64,000 bases of DNA from Neptuniibacter caesariensis (GTDB lineage: Bacteria > Pseudomonadota > Gammaproteobacteria > Pseudomonadales > Balneatricaceae). Both the position numbers and the translations under genes were made by a program. The stretch is taken from the NCBI RefSeq assembly GCF_000153345.1, contig NZ_CH724126.1, positions 154,774 to 218,773 of the forward strand, given 5' to 3'. Under the pieces are notes generated by a model that worked only from the letters and a program-made list of their open reading frames with translations, was not told the origin of the DNA and ran no database searches. Positions 27,329 through 36,639 of the stretch are shown here, in pieces (the first letter of the stretch is position 1; every line of letters begins with the position of its first letter).

Positions 27329-28846
27329 ATGCTGCAATACACCGTATACGCTGATCTCAACTGCCCTTTTTGCTATGCCTTGCATGAGCAGTTGTATCGC
27401 TATGGGTTGTTGAATCAGGTTGACTGGCGTCTGGTCGAACATGCGCCAGAAATCGGCATATATAACAAGAGCGCTGAAAGCCAGGCCGAACTGGCCAGCG
27501 AAGTCTTTGTCGTGCGCAGCCGAGCGCCTGGGATTGATGTCGCACTCCCCCGGTTTCGCAGTGACAGCCGCTTTGCCAGCCTTTGTGTGATTGAAGCTGA
27601 GCAACAGGACACCGAAAAGTCTATCGAGCTGCGTCGCCGCCTCTACCGCGCCCTGTGGGTGGAAGGTAAAGATATTGCGGATGTTTCGGTGATCTACGAT
27701 TGCCTTAAAGAAACCGGCTTACCCACAGAGCTGGATATCACTGAAGATCAGGAAAATCAGCTCACCGATTGGCAAACAGCCTGGGAAGAAGGCAATTTTA
27801 ATCTGCGCATACCGGTTATCTGCGCCGAAGATGGTCGCGTCTCGCTGGGATTGCCCAGCCCTGAGGATCTTAAAGCTTTCTTCAAAGGCGAAGATATTAT
27901 CTCCCAGGAACAGGTCAGAGAAAGTTGCCCACGAGCAGAGCAACAGACCATCGCCATCTTTTGTGATCATGGGATAGAAAAGATCTGGCCGATGATTGCG
28001 ACCCTGCGCAATGAATTTAATATCCTTCTGCCCTCAAGCAAAGGCGAATTGACCACCTTGCTTGCGGAAGACCAACCGGATCTGCTTTTGCTATGTACCG
28101 AACAGCAGTGGCAGGAGATGTTGAGCTTATGTCAGGAGATCACTGCCAACAAAGACGACTATACCCTCCCGGTCGCCTTTGTTTCTGCTGACCTGGACGA
28201 TCAGCGTGAGCTGGATGCCTACAATGCAGGTGCGGCTGACTTTTTAACGCTTAATCGCGCCCCTGCCGTCCTGCAGTCACGTATTCAAATTCTTATGCAG
28301 CTGAAACAGTCTCAGGATCAGCTGGCCCGTTCGGCACGTGTGGACGGCCTGACCCAGGTGAACAATCGCCGCGAATTTGAGCGTAACATTGAGATGGAGT
28401 GGCGTCGCGCGCAACGTTCAAAGCGATCTCTTGCACTGATCATGCTGGATATTGATCATTTCAAACCTTTCAACGATGGTTATGGTCATCTGGCGGGGGA
28501 TGGCTGCTTACGTACCGTGGCGCAGACAATCAAACATAGCATCCAGCGGGCTCAGGATATGGTCTGCCGTTACGGGGGAGAAGAGTTTGTCGTGATCCTG
28601 CCGGAAACCGATCTCGACGGCGCCCAAATGATTGCCGAGAGAATCAGAAAAGCGATCGCTAAGCTGAAAATAAACCACGAATTCTCCAGTACCGACAACA
28701 CCATTACGATCAGCGCTGGTGTTGCCTGTCTAAGCCCCTCACAGGAAGGCTCGCCACACGAACTGATCTTGCTGGCAGACCAGGGGCTTTATCAGGCAAA
28801 AGCCCAGGGCCGTAACCAGGTTGCTATAGTCCAGACATCGGAATAA
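27329..28846 (+). CDS. Thioredoxin-fold / receiver-like / GGDEF fusion protein
   Basis: A 505-aa protein with three parts. Residues 1-195 resemble the DsbA/FrnE thioredoxin-fold family, with CPFC at 12-15 and a late cis-proline-like IPVICAEDG, but no signal peptide, so it is cytoplasmic. Residues 206-320 look like a response-regulator receiver whose phospho-acceptor aspartate is replaced by cysteine (PDLLLLC) and whose lysine is missing, so it cannot be phosphorylated. Residues 335-505 form a GGDEF domain with GGEEF at 416-420 and an RxxD inhibitory site (RAQD). I infer a redox- or thiol-sensing diguanylate cyclase. It follows the pst-phoU terminator and overlaps the GST gene end to end. Confidence 0.85.
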   Translation: MLQYTVYADLNCPFCYALHEQLYRYGLLNQVDWRLVEHAPEIGIYNKSAESQAELASEVFVVRSRAPGIDVALPRFRSDSRFASLCVIEAEQQDTEKSIELRRRLYRALWVEGKDIADVSVIYDCLKETGLPTELDITEDQENQLTDWQTAWEEGNFNLRIPVICAEDGRVSLGLPSPEDLKAFFKGEDIISQEQVRESCPRAEQQTIAIFCDHGIEKIWPMIATLRNEFNILLPSSKGELTTLLAEDQPDLLLLCTEQQWQEMLSLCQEITANKDDYTLPVAFVSADLDDQRELDAYNAGAADFLTLNRAPAVLQSRIQILMQLKQSQDQLARSARVDGLTQVNNRREFERNIEMEWRRAQRSKRSLALIMLDIDHFKPFNDGYGHLAGDGCLRTVAQTIKHSIQRAQDMVCRYGGEEFVVILPETDLDGAQMIAERIRKAIAKLKINHEFSSTDNTITISAGVACLSPSQEGSPHELILLADQGLYQAKAQGRNQVAIVQTSE

Positions 28847-29417
28847 AGCCCGGTAGTGCTTTTATTCGTCCAATCCAGTGCTGGATAGCCGGATAATCAT
28901 CAAGTGTAATCCCCCCCTCCCAGGCCAGTGCAACATAAGGCATCACTGCGCAGTCAGCGATGGTAGGTCTATCACACGCCAACCAACGGTTATTTGAGAG
29001 ATGTGATTCCAGTAACCCCAATACTCTGCTCGCAGTACCTAAGGCTCGCCCCTTATCCAGATCATAGCCAAACTTATCAACTAACCTTGCGGCCCCTGGC
29101 CCATGCTGAATCTCATTCGCCGAAGTCGCCAACCATTGTTGTATCTCAGCCTGTTCTGCAGCTGTTTCACCATACCAATCTGCAGATGCGTAACGCTTAG
29201 CCAGATAGATCAGGATGGCGTGCGAGTCTCGTAAACTGATCTCGCCATCGACCAACACAGGTAACTCCCCCCAGGGGTTCAGATCAATCACCGGAGATTG
29301 CTTATGCATACCCGCCAGAAAGTCTACCGCTTCCAGCTCCAATTTAATGCCTGTCAGCGCCGCAAACAAACGCACTTTGTAGCAATTGCCCGAAGGCTCA
29401 AGATCATAAAGCTTCAT
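28824..29417 (-). CDS. Glutathione S-transferase family protein
   Basis: The 197-aa protein has an N-terminal thioredoxin-like GST domain (MKLYDLEPSGNCYKVRLFAAL, with the glutathione-site loop NPWGELPVLVDG and the SxAI contact DSHAILIYLA) and an all-helical C-terminal domain (ACDRPTIADCAVMPYVALA). The start at 29417 follows AAGGAG; the frame is open 30 codons further, into the upstream PPOX gene, but that part is not GST-like. Its last 23 bases overlap the 3' end of the convergent GGDEF gene. It is 13 bases from the PPOX gene, a likely operon. Confidence 0.93.
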   Translation of the reverse strand: MKLYDLEPSGNCYKVRLFAALTGIKLELEAVDFLAGMHKQSPVIDLNPWGELPVLVDGEISLRDSHAILIYLAKRYASADWYGETAAEQAEIQQWLATSANEIQHGPGAARLVDKFGYDLDKGRALGTASRVLGLLESHLSNNRWLACDRPTIADCAVMPYVALAWEGGITLDDYPAIQHWIGRIKALPGFIPMSGL

Positions 29418-29430
29418 ACTTTTCTCCTTG

Positions 29431-29994
29431 TTATCTGATTGCCTCAAAAGCTTCCAATTCAGAAGTACTGAATCGAGGGGTAATATGCTGTGAACAGTTC
29501 CAGTCAAAAGCTTCTAACTGAACGGTGATCACCGACTCAAACTTCTGCATATGTTTATCAATGTGTAAGCACTGGACAAGCTCATCGGTGATTTGATCAC
29601 CAGATAGCATGCGGGCCATTCCAAGAATCTTAAGTCGACGACGATTGGGGTAGTCCATTAGAAACAACGCAACTCTGTCGTTGTGCGCTAAATTGCCGAG
29701 GCTCTGATACTGCCCATTACCGGTGAAGTTGATAAACGCTAGTGTTTGGCTATCCAGGACCTTTAGAAACCCCATATCACCGCCACGATGTTGAATATAA
29801 GGCCAGCCCGTTTCGCTCACTGAGGCCATATAGAAGCTATCCCGTGAACTTATAAATTCGCGCTCTCTTGATTCAAAGCGATCAAACACAGGCATTCGCT
29901 GTCTGACCGCTGATGACCGTTCATAACTGCCAAACTGTTTCTGTACCCTCTCAACCGAAGGGGTAAAGGTAATTTCACTGAAACGATGTCCCAT
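29431..29994 (-). CDS. Pyridoxamine 5'-phosphate oxidase-family (FMN-binding split barrel) protein
   Basis: The 187-aa protein belongs to the PPOX/split-barrel flavoprotein class: REREFISSRDSFYMASVSETGWPYIQHRGG followed by NGQYQSLGNLAHNDRVALFLMDY is the typical FMN-binding layout. Whether it acts on pyridoxamine phosphate or another substrate cannot be told; this subgroup is often annotated as general FMN-dependent oxidoreductase. I chose the ATG at 29994 over a GTG four codons earlier. It is divergent from the LysR regulator, which may control it and the GST gene downstream. Confidence 0.85.
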   Translation of the reverse strand: MGHRFSEITFTPSVERVQKQFGSYERSSAVRQRMPVFDRFESREREFISSRDSFYMASVSETGWPYIQHRGGDMGFLKVLDSQTLAFINFTGNGQYQSLGNLAHNDRVALFLMDYPNRRRLKILGMARMLSGDQITDELVQCLHIDKHMQKFESVITVQLEAFDWNCSQHITPRFSTSELEAFEAIR

Positions 29995-30101
29995 CACTGA
30001 GCCCACTAGAAATTAGGTTATGGCATTATCTGATCAGCACTTTCCTCAATAAACACCACAAATATCTTTTCACTTATGCATTTTCTGCAATAATCATTTC
30101 C

Positions 30102-31007
30102 ATGAATAAATTAAAAGCGATGGCAATCTTCGTAAAAATTGTTGATCAGGGAAGCCTGAGTAAAGCGGCTGAAAAACTGGGAATGTCGCAATCATCTGTT
30201 GCCAGATCATTGGCTGCACTCGAGGAATCAGTAGCCACCCAACTGATTCATAGAACCACTCGAAAGCTGACATTGACCGAGGAAGGTATCGAATTCAGCT
30301 TACGCTGTCGTCAGATCCTCGCCGACGTGGAAGATGCAGAGAATGCGTTAACTCAGCGACAAAGCAAACCGAAGGGCCTGATCCGAATCACTGCGCCACA
30401 GACGTTTGGACGGTTGCATATCAACCCACTGATTAGTGAATTCATACACACCTATCCGGAGATCGAAGTAGAGCTGCTGTTACTGGACAGGGTTGTTGAT
30501 CTGATTGAGGAAGGGATGGATATAGCGTTGAGAATCGGTCATCTACCGGATTCAACATTGATAGCCAAACAAGTAGGCAAAGTCGCTTTTAAAGTTTGCG
30601 CCAGCCCCAGTTATATCAAGCAGGCTGGTCAGGCTGAGCACCCGACTGAGCTCTTCGATTATGAGTGCATCCAACTCACTGCACTGAAATCTCATGCCCA
30701 ATGGGGTTTTAAAGAAGCCGGCAAACATCACAAAATCAGTATCAGCGGACGCTTTAAAACTAATCACGTGGAATCAGCATTAGATGCCTGCAAACAAGGG
30801 CTCGGTTATGGGCAGTTTCTGAGCTACCAGGTTGCCGAAAGTGTGCACTCAGGTGAACTCAAAACGGTTCTGGAAAGCTACGAGCCCCCACCGTTACCCG
30901 TTAACCTGGTTTACCCGCACTCTCGACGCCTCTCTTCGCGGAGCAGAACCTTTATCGACTGGATTGCCCCCAGGCTACAGTCCCGCCTGAGGGCTATGGA
31001 TAGCTAG
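30102..31007 (+). CDS. LysR-type transcriptional regulator
   Basis: The 301-aa protein has the LysR winged helix-turn-helix at residues 1-60 (MAIFVKIVDQGSLSKAAEKLGMSQSSVARSLAALEE) and the substrate-binding effector domain from about 88. It is encoded divergently from the PPOX-GST pair with 107 bases between the starts, the usual placing of a LysR regulator and its target. The effector is unknown. Its stop lies seven bases from the convergent DUF1415 gene. Confidence 0.95.
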   Translation: MNKLKAMAIFVKIVDQGSLSKAAEKLGMSQSSVARSLAALEESVATQLIHRTTRKLTLTEEGIEFSLRCRQILADVEDAENALTQRQSKPKGLIRITAPQTFGRLHINPLISEFIHTYPEIEVELLLLDRVVDLIEEGMDIALRIGHLPDSTLIAKQVGKVAFKVCASPSYIKQAGQAEHPTELFDYECIQLTALKSHAQWGFKEAGKHHKISISGRFKTNHVESALDACKQGLGYGQFLSYQVAESVHSGELKTVLESYEPPPLPVNLVYPHSRRLSSRSRTFIDWIAPRLQSRLRAMDS

Positions 31008-31014
31008 GAAGCGT

Positions 31015-31599
31015 TTAAACCTGAGGCCAATAGTCAGCTAGTGGAGGAAATCGCTCAATTAACCCCTCGCGACCCAGTTTATCCATGAGTGCCATGTTAC
31101 GTTCAGGAATCTCTTCCGGGTTCTTATAATGCACCAGAACCCTACTCATCTGCCCTTCCCGGATAATATGGATCGTTGGGAAAGGAGCCCGATTCGTCCA
31201 GTTGGTAATATCGTCAGCGTCTACACCGGCAAAACAATACTCAGGATGGAAACTCGCCAACTGAAAAATCCCATCCAAACCCGCGTTTTCCAGAACCGCC
31301 TGACAAAGATCAAGCAGATCGAGAAACTCCTCAAACGTTTGCGCTGTTTGAGTGAAGCTCACCAGTGTAGTGGATAGATCGCTTTCCTCTTGCCCCTGAA
31401 TATGAGCGAGTTCCTGCAAAAAATCCTGCACTGCGGGCTCAACAGCCTCAGCACCAGACACTGCATATCGGATCGTTTCATTTCGCACCTCAGGTGCAGC
31501 AAAAGGGCATAGATTTAACCCTACTACCATCGCTTCAACCCATTGCTGGGTCAGTGAAGCTGCCTGCTCAGCAGGGAAAGCAAAAAGTTGTTTAGTCAT
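31015..31599 (-). CDS. DUF1415 family protein
   Basis: A soluble 194-aa protein matching the DUF1415 pattern: VEAMVVGLNLCPFA near the start, then LASFHPEYCFAG and the acidic/asparagine-rich DITNWTNRAPFPTIHIIRE. The function is unknown, although conserved Cys, His and Asp residues hint at an enzyme. The family is common in gammaproteobacteria. It is divergent from ubiC. Confidence 0.88.
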   Translation of the reverse strand: MTKQLFAFPAEQAASLTQQWVEAMVVGLNLCPFAAPEVRNETIRYAVSGAEAVEPAVQDFLQELAHIQGQEESDLSTTLVSFTQTAQTFEEFLDLLDLCQAVLENAGLDGIFQLASFHPEYCFAGVDADDITNWTNRAPFPTIHIIREGQMSRVLVHYKNPEEIPERNMALMDKLGREGLIERFPPLADYWPQV

Positions 31600-31715
31600 G
31601 GGGCTATCTTATCACAGGCACACATTCTTAAGCGTCAGAGATCTAAGGGAAATCTGCCTCCTACCACCTGATGCTTTCTGATAAGATAGCGCCACTGTAA
31701 TTTTGGACTCACACT

Positions 31716-32252
31716 GTGCCCATAAAAGCTGCTTTAACCCAACAAAGCTTCGATACCCGCTGGACCTCCCTGCGTCGCCCTTTTGAACAGGCCGCGCCTC
31801 AGGCCTGGCGTTCGTGGCTTACTGATGCTGGCTCCCTGACTCAACGTTTAGTCAAACTTAGCAAAGGTAATTTTCGAGTAGAGGTGATTCGGCAAGGCTG
31901 GCTTCGCCCTACCCGATCTGAGGCTAAAGCTCTGGGTATGACTGAACGGCAGTTTGCTCTGGTCCGTGAAGTGCAATTAATCGGTAACGATCAACCCTGG
32001 GTATTCGCCCGTTCGATCATCCCTGCACAAACCCTCACCGGTAGCCAAAGGCAGCTGCGCATGCTGGGCAACCGCTCATTAGGCACGCTTTTGTTTACTG
32101 ACCCGACCATGCGCCGCGGCCCCTTGCAGATCAGCCGTCTGAAAACCCGGGATCATCACGAAGTCTGGGCGCGCCGATCGATCTTCTATCTTTCAGATAA
32201 GCCCCTGCTGGTTTCAGAGGTTTTCCTCCCTGAGCTACTGAAGGTAAAATAG
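31716..32252 (+). CDS. ubiC: Chorismate pyruvate-lyase
   Basis: UbiC removes pyruvate from chorismate to give 4-hydroxybenzoate, the first committed step of ubiquinone synthesis. The 178-aa protein has the family pattern: early W..SLRRP, central VREVQLIGNDQPWVFARSIIP (containing the substrate-contact arginine) and late WARRSIFYLSDKPLLVSEVFLP. The start is a GTG read as MPIKAALTQ. It is 27 bases upstream of ubiA, and the order ubiC-ubiA-phoB-phoR matches Pseudomonas. Confidence 0.95.
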   Translation: MPIKAALTQQSFDTRWTSLRRPFEQAAPQAWRSWLTDAGSLTQRLVKLSKGNFRVEVIRQGWLRPTRSEAKALGMTERQFALVREVQLIGNDQPWVFARSIIPAQTLTGSQRQLRMLGNRSLGTLLFTDPTMRRGPLQISRLKTRDHHEVWARRSIFYLSDKPLLVSEVFLPELLKVK

Positions 32253-32279
32253 CCCAACACCGACAACCAGAGTGAAACG

Positions 32280-33167
32280 ATGGAATCTTCAGCGCAGCCC
32301 AGCTCTCTTTCTTTGATGAAAAAGGCCAAAGCCTATGGCCGCCTTATGCGCGTTGAAAAACCGATCGGCACTTACCTACTGTTATGGCCGGCGTACTGGG
32401 CACTCTGGATTGCTGCTGAAGGTATCCCTCCCTACGATATTTTGTTTATCTTCACGCTCGGAGTATTTTTGACCCGCTCAGCCGGTTGTGTCATCAATGA
32501 CTTTGCCGATCGCAAGATCGATGGCCATGTAAAGCGCACTGCACTTCGCCCTATTCCAGCCGGCCTGGTCACCGCTAAAGAAGCCCTGATTCTCTTTGCC
32601 GGTCTTATGCTGATCGCTTTCGTTCTGGTTCTGTTTACCAACCTGAATACCATTCTGTTATCCGCCGGCGGCTTACTATTAGCGGCCTGTTACCCCTTCA
32701 TGAAACGCTACACCCATCTACCTCAAGTTGTGCTTGGGGCAGCGTTTGCCTGGTCAATACCTATGGCCTTTACCGCTGTCACTGATTCAGTGCCGCTTTA
32801 CGCCTGGTTAATCTATATCGCGACCCTGCTATGGACCGTTGCCTATGACACTATGTATGCCATGGTCGATAGGGATGATGATCTTAAAATTGGTGTAAAA
32901 TCGACCGCTATTTTGTTTGGCTATGCTGATAAATTTATTATCGGGATTTTGCAACTTAGCACTCTACTGAGCCTGATTTTGCTGGCTCTTCAGGTTAACC
33001 TTGGCCTGTTCTTCTATTTAGGCCTGGCAGGGGCTGCGCTGTTGTTTATCTATCAACAATGGTTAATTCGCGATCGTGAGCGAGATCCTTGCTTCAAAGC
33101 CTTTCTCAATAACCACTATGCAGGCCTTTTGATATTTGTCGGATTAGCAGCCGACTACGCGTTTTAA
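32280..33167 (+). CDS. ubiA: 4-hydroxybenzoate polyprenyltransferase
   Basis: UbiA attaches the polyprenyl tail to 4-hydroxybenzoate in the inner membrane. The 295-aa protein has eight to nine membrane helices and both aspartate-rich motifs: [10 protein letters not shown] (residues about 74-83) and [17 protein letters not shown] (about 190-206), which bind the prenyl diphosphate through magnesium. It follows ubiC directly and precedes phoB by 134 bases. Together with UbiB at 3-4 kb it documents ubiquinone synthesis. Confidence 0.97.
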   Translation: MESSAQPSSLSLMKKAKAYGRLMRVEKPIGTYLLLWPAYWALWIAAEGIPPYDILFIFTLGVFLTRSAGCVINDFADRKIDGHVKRTALRPIPAGLVTAKEALILFAGLMLIAFVLVLFTNLNTILLSAGGLLLAACYPFMKRYTHLPQVVLGAAFAWSIPMAFTAVTDSVPLYAWLIYIATLLWTVAYDTMYAMVDRDDDLKIGVKSTAILFGYADKFIIGILQLSTLLSLILLALQVNLGLFFYLGLAGAALLFIYQQWLIRDRERDPCFKAFLNNHYAGLLIFVGLAADYAF

Positions 33168-33226
33168 TCAGCAGAAAGCAGCCACTTTGTTTGTTTTTTA
33201 AGCAATCTCTTGCTAATTCTTACTGC

Positions 33227-33262
33227 ATGTCATATTTGTGTAACACAATTGTCTTCTAATAT
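33227..33262 (+). promoter_or_regulatory. Pho box and -10 region of phoB
   Basis: ATGTCAT-ATTT-GTGTAAC (33227-33244) is a 7-4-7 Pho box, and TCTAAT (33255-33260) follows after ten bases, the same spacing as before pstS and pstC. Autoregulation of phoBR by PhoB is known in related bacteria. Confidence 0.75.
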
Positions 33263-33301
33263 CCGCGTCAATAAACTGAGCTAACAAAGGACAACATTGT
33301 A

Positions 33302-33997
33302 ATGTCTGCTTCCAAAAGCGTATTGATCGTTGATGATGAAGCGCCAATACGCGAGATGATCGCCGTAGCGCTCGAAATGGCTGGATACCAGTGCTTAGAA
33401 GCTGAAAATGCGAACCAAGCGCATGGTCTGATCGTTGATGATAAACCAGACATGGTTTTATTAGACTGGATGATGCCCGGTGCCAGCGGCATCGAATTTG
33501 CTCGCCGCCTGCGTAAGGACGAAACGACAGCCGATATCCCCATCATCATGCTAACCGCTAAAGGTGATGAAGATAACAAGATTAAAGGGCTGGAAGCCGG
33601 TGTAGATGATTACATTACTAAACCTTTCTCCCCTCGTGAACTTGTTGCACGTCTAAAAGCGGTTCTTCGTCGTACAACACCAAAAGGTATTGAAGAGCCC
33701 GTAACGGTAGATGGTTTAACACTGGACCCTATCTCCCACCGAGTGACATCCGACCTGAATCCTATCGAACTGGGGCCGACCGAATTTCGCCTACTGCAGT
33801 TCTTTATGACCCATCAGGATCGCGCTTACTCAAGAAGTCAGTTACTCGACATGGTTTGGGGTGGTAACGTATACGTTGAAGAGCGCACAGTTGACGTTCA
33901 TATCCGTCGTTTGCGAAAAGCACTTGGCGATCGTCATGATTATCTGGTACAAACGGTACGCGGAACGGGTTATCGCTTCTCATCCAATGTTGCCTGA
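33302..33997 (+). CDS. phoB: Phosphate regulon response regulator PhoB
   Basis: PhoB binds Pho boxes when phosphorylated by PhoR under phosphate limitation. The 231-aa protein has an N-terminal receiver (acidic pair DDE near residue 11-13, phospho-acceptor in VLLDWMMPG, lysine in TKPFSP) and a C-terminal OmpR-type winged helix ([12 protein letters not shown] ... [18 protein letters not shown]). It lies downstream of its own Pho box, with phoR 19 bases beyond. Confidence 0.98.
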   Translation: MSASKSVLIVDDEAPIREMIAVALEMAGYQCLEAENANQAHGLIVDDKPDMVLLDWMMPGASGIEFARRLRKDETTADIPIIMLTAKGDEDNKIKGLEAGVDDYITKPFSPRELVARLKAVLRRTTPKGIEEPVTVDGLTLDPISHRVTSDLNPIELGPTEFRLLQFFMTHQDRAYSRSQLLDMVWGGNVYVEERTVDVHIRRLRKALGDRHDYLVQTVRGTGYRFSSNVA

Positions 33998-34016
33998 ATA
34001 ATTTCAAGGACTTAGC

Positions 34017-35423
34017 ATGCAAAAAAATCGCCACTCGATGTTTACCAGCCTCCTGCTGGTGAGTGGAAGCTCTTTTGTACTAGGTCTGGCTTTTGGTTAT
34101 CCGAGCTGGTTTCTAGCACTGGCTCTGATCGCCTGGTCTCTGTACCAGATTCGCCAGTTCAATAAACTGACTGACTGGCTGCAATCCCGTGACGAATCTC
34201 AGGAACCACCTGAAGCCCCCGGGCACTGGGGCGAGCTGTTTGACGAGCTATCCCGCATACAACGACGCCAGAGCGGCCGTGAAAATCGCCTGCGAAATAT
34301 TATCACCCGATTTCAGGAATCTACATCAGCACTACCTGATGCGATCCTGATTATCGACAAAAGTAATAATATGGAATGGTGGAACGGTTCTGCCAATCGC
34401 TTGCTTGGGCTAAGCAATAAAGATGACCGTGGAAAGCCGGTTATGAACCTGCTTCGTGATCCGCGTTTCATACGTTATTACAAACGCGCTCAATATACTG
34501 ACCCTATCACGCTGCCATCACCTGCCCACACGGATATACAGATTCAATACCAGATTACCCGGTTTGGTGAAGGGGACCGCATATTGGTTGCCCGTGATGT
34601 TTCGCGCCTGATGCGCCTCGAGCAAACCCGCCAGGACTTCGTGGCTAACGCATCCCATGAACTGAGAACCCCATTGACTGTTATCCGCGGTTATCTGGAA
34701 ACCTTCCTCGATCAGGAGTTACCTCGGCCTCTGCTACGTGGTCTGGGCTCTATGCAACAACAAGCACGGCGCATGGAAAACCTCGTATCGGACCTGTTGC
34801 TACTCTCCCGACTTGAAGCCAGCCATCAGATTTCCGATGAGCAACCCATCCAGTTACAAAGTGTCGTTAACCACATTATGGAAGGGGCTGAGCAATTAGG
34901 AAACGAAAAAGGCCATCGCTTTAAACTGGATATTGATCCGGATCATGACCTCTGCGGTCAGGAGATCGAGCTTCACAGTGCCTTCTCTAACCTGGTATAT
35001 AACGCCGTTCGATATACCCCTTCCGAAGGCGACATCAGCGTTAAATGGTGGGTTGATGATCAGGGCGCGCATTTCTCTGTCAAAGATAACGGGCCCGGCA
35101 TCGAGTCGATCCACCTGCCACGCCTGACCGAACGTTTCTACCGTGTCGATGAAAGCCGTTCTTCTGCCAGTGGTGGCACAGGACTGGGCCTGGCTATCGT
35201 TAAGCATGTCCTGGCTCGACATAACGGTCAGTTAACCATCAAAAGTAAGATAGGCAAAGGTAGTACTTTTGCGTGTCACTTCCCTCTTGAGATGGTGGTA
35301 AAAGCAGAAAGGCACGATGACGATGATGACTTCGATGGTAATGAGCTGAATTCTGCAGAAGGCAGATCATCAGAGATGCAAACGCAGCCAGCGGTAAATA
35401 ACCGCACAGCTGCGCCAGAATAA
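34017..35423 (+). CDS. phoR: Phosphate regulon sensor histidine kinase PhoR
   Basis: The 468-aa kinase has an N-terminal membrane-anchoring hydrophobic region (about 8-45) without a large periplasmic loop, a PAS domain (about 95-200), then the phospho-acceptor ASHELRTPLTVIRGYLETF and a HATPase domain with N box (NLVYNAVRYTP), G1 (DNGPGI) and G2 (GGTGLGLAIVK). It senses phosphate through the PstSCAB-PhoU complex, encoded about 7 kb away. A 40-residue acidic and serine-rich tail (EGRSSEMQTQPAVNN) is longer than usual. Its stop lies four bases from that of the convergent cysZ. Confidence 0.97.
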   Translation: MQKNRHSMFTSLLLVSGSSFVLGLAFGYPSWFLALALIAWSLYQIRQFNKLTDWLQSRDESQEPPEAPGHWGELFDELSRIQRRQSGRENRLRNIITRFQESTSALPDAILIIDKSNNMEWWNGSANRLLGLSNKDDRGKPVMNLLRDPRFIRYYKRAQYTDPITLPSPAHTDIQIQYQITRFGEGDRILVARDVSRLMRLEQTRQDFVANASHELRTPLTVIRGYLETFLDQELPRPLLRGLGSMQQQARRMENLVSDLLLLSRLEASHQISDEQPIQLQSVVNHIMEGAEQLGNEKGHRFKLDIDPDHDLCGQEIELHSAFSNLVYNAVRYTPSEGDISVKWWVDDQGAHFSVKDNGPGIESIHLPRLTERFYRVDESRSSASGGTGLGLAIVKHVLARHNGQLTIKSKIGKGSTFACHFPLEMVVKAERHDDDDDFDGNELNSAEGRSSEMQTQPAVNNRTAAPE

Positions 35424-35427
35424 AGGC

Positions 35428-36201
35428 TTACTCTTCCAGATATTTCTGGTCCAGATCCTTTTCAATGGTGGCATGGGCCTCAACCCAATAGATCGTCGCA
35501 CCAACAACAGCCGCGGGCATAATGATCAAATTGACCAGTGGAATCATCATCCCTACCTGGATCAAACCACCAAAACCGATCGATGTGAGCCGATCACTCT
35601 TCAGCATCAGCTTCATATTCTTAAAGCTGACCTTATTGTTATCCATCGGATAGTCACAATACTGTATCGCCATCATCCAGGCGCCAAACAGCAACCATAG
35701 CAGCGGCGATATAAAATTGATCACCGGGATGAATGAGATCAGCAGTAGGATCAACAAACGCGGCAGATAGTACGCCAGCTTTGATAGCTCACGTCCGATT
35801 GCTCTGGGTATTAAGGCCAACACGGCTTGCCAACCTTCATCGGTGACTACATCCCCCCTCAGGCGCTTCTCAACCTTCTCAGAGAGGAAACCGTTAAAGG
35901 GGGCCGCAATGATGTTCGCAAAGATCGAAAAGCCGTAGTAGACGAACACAATGACCAACAGCGCCATAAGCGGCCACAACAGGTACTCTAAGAACTGCAA
36001 CCACTCCCAGTCCGGAAGAAAGGTGCTGATCAGTAGCTGTACCCAGTCACCAAAATTACTAAATAGCATCCAAATTGCCGCAATAAACAAAACAATGTTT
36101 GTCAGTAGTGGAACAAGGACAAAGGGACGAATTTCCGGATCGGGTAGCATCTGCAAACCCCGCAGAAGGTATCCGGAACCACGAAGAGGATTTCCTTTCA
36201 T
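35428..36201 (-). CDS. cysZ: CysZ family sulfate transporter
   Basis: CysZ is a membrane protein that provides sulfate uptake for cysteine synthesis in E. coli. The 257-aa protein has four to six hydrophobic segments and the family pattern GSGYLLRGLQMLPDPEIRPFVLVPLLTN and FGGLIQVGMMIPLVNLIIMP. No other cys genes are nearby. A 75-aa membrane protein gene lies 12 bases upstream on the same strand. The gene is convergent with phoR. Confidence 0.92.
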   Translation of the reverse strand: MKGNPLRGSGYLLRGLQMLPDPEIRPFVLVPLLTNIVLFIAAIWMLFSNFGDWVQLLISTFLPDWEWLQFLEYLLWPLMALLVIVFVYYGFSIFANIIAAPFNGFLSEKVEKRLRGDVVTDEGWQAVLALIPRAIGRELSKLAYYLPRLLILLLISFIPVINFISPLLWLLFGAWMMAIQYCDYPMDNNKVSFKNMKLMLKSDRLTSIGFGGLIQVGMMIPLVNLIIMPAAVVGATIYWVEAHATIEKDLDQKYLEE

Positions 36202-36213
36202 AAAAACCTTTTA

Positions 36214-36438
36214 TTACTGAATCAAAAAATTAGCGATACGGATCGCAACCGCTGCGATCATCATCGTTAAACCAACGCGATTTACGTTAAATTCACGTCG
36301 GTTCATATCCATTGTTGGCTTCCAGAACTCCACCAGCGACTTGTAATCTTTGGTCCGCCCGGCGTACATCGCCAGTGAAACCAAGAAAACCAGTAGACCA
36401 CCCCAAAATAAAAACTGTTCTAATATTGCCAGATACAT
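36214..36438 (-). CDS. Small two-helix membrane protein
   Basis: A 74-aa protein with two hydrophobic segments (residues 5-24 and 52-70) flanking a charged linker (GRTKDYKSLVEFWKPTMDMNRREFNVNR). I use the ATG at 36438; a GTG one codon earlier is possible. AAGGCGA precedes it. It sits 12 bases upstream of cysZ. I do not recognise the family and infer no function. Confidence 0.65.
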   Translation of the reverse strand: MYLAILEQFLFWGGLLVFLVSLAMYAGRTKDYKSLVEFWKPTMDMNRREFNVNRVGLTMMIAAVAIRIANFLIQ

Positions 36439-36639
36439 CACATTCGCCTTTACTTATTGCCAGTAGAAGTGAACCAGTCTTAAGCTTACTGGTCCTTATA
36501 AGTAACCCAATGGGCAAAGAAACAGTTAGCCTATCAAAAAACAAAGTAGTCGGCTGCACTGCCTTGGTTGAGCGGCATAGTATCTTACGTAATAACGCCG
36601 CAAAAATTTATCAAAACAGAGCAACTGCTGGAGTAGTAG

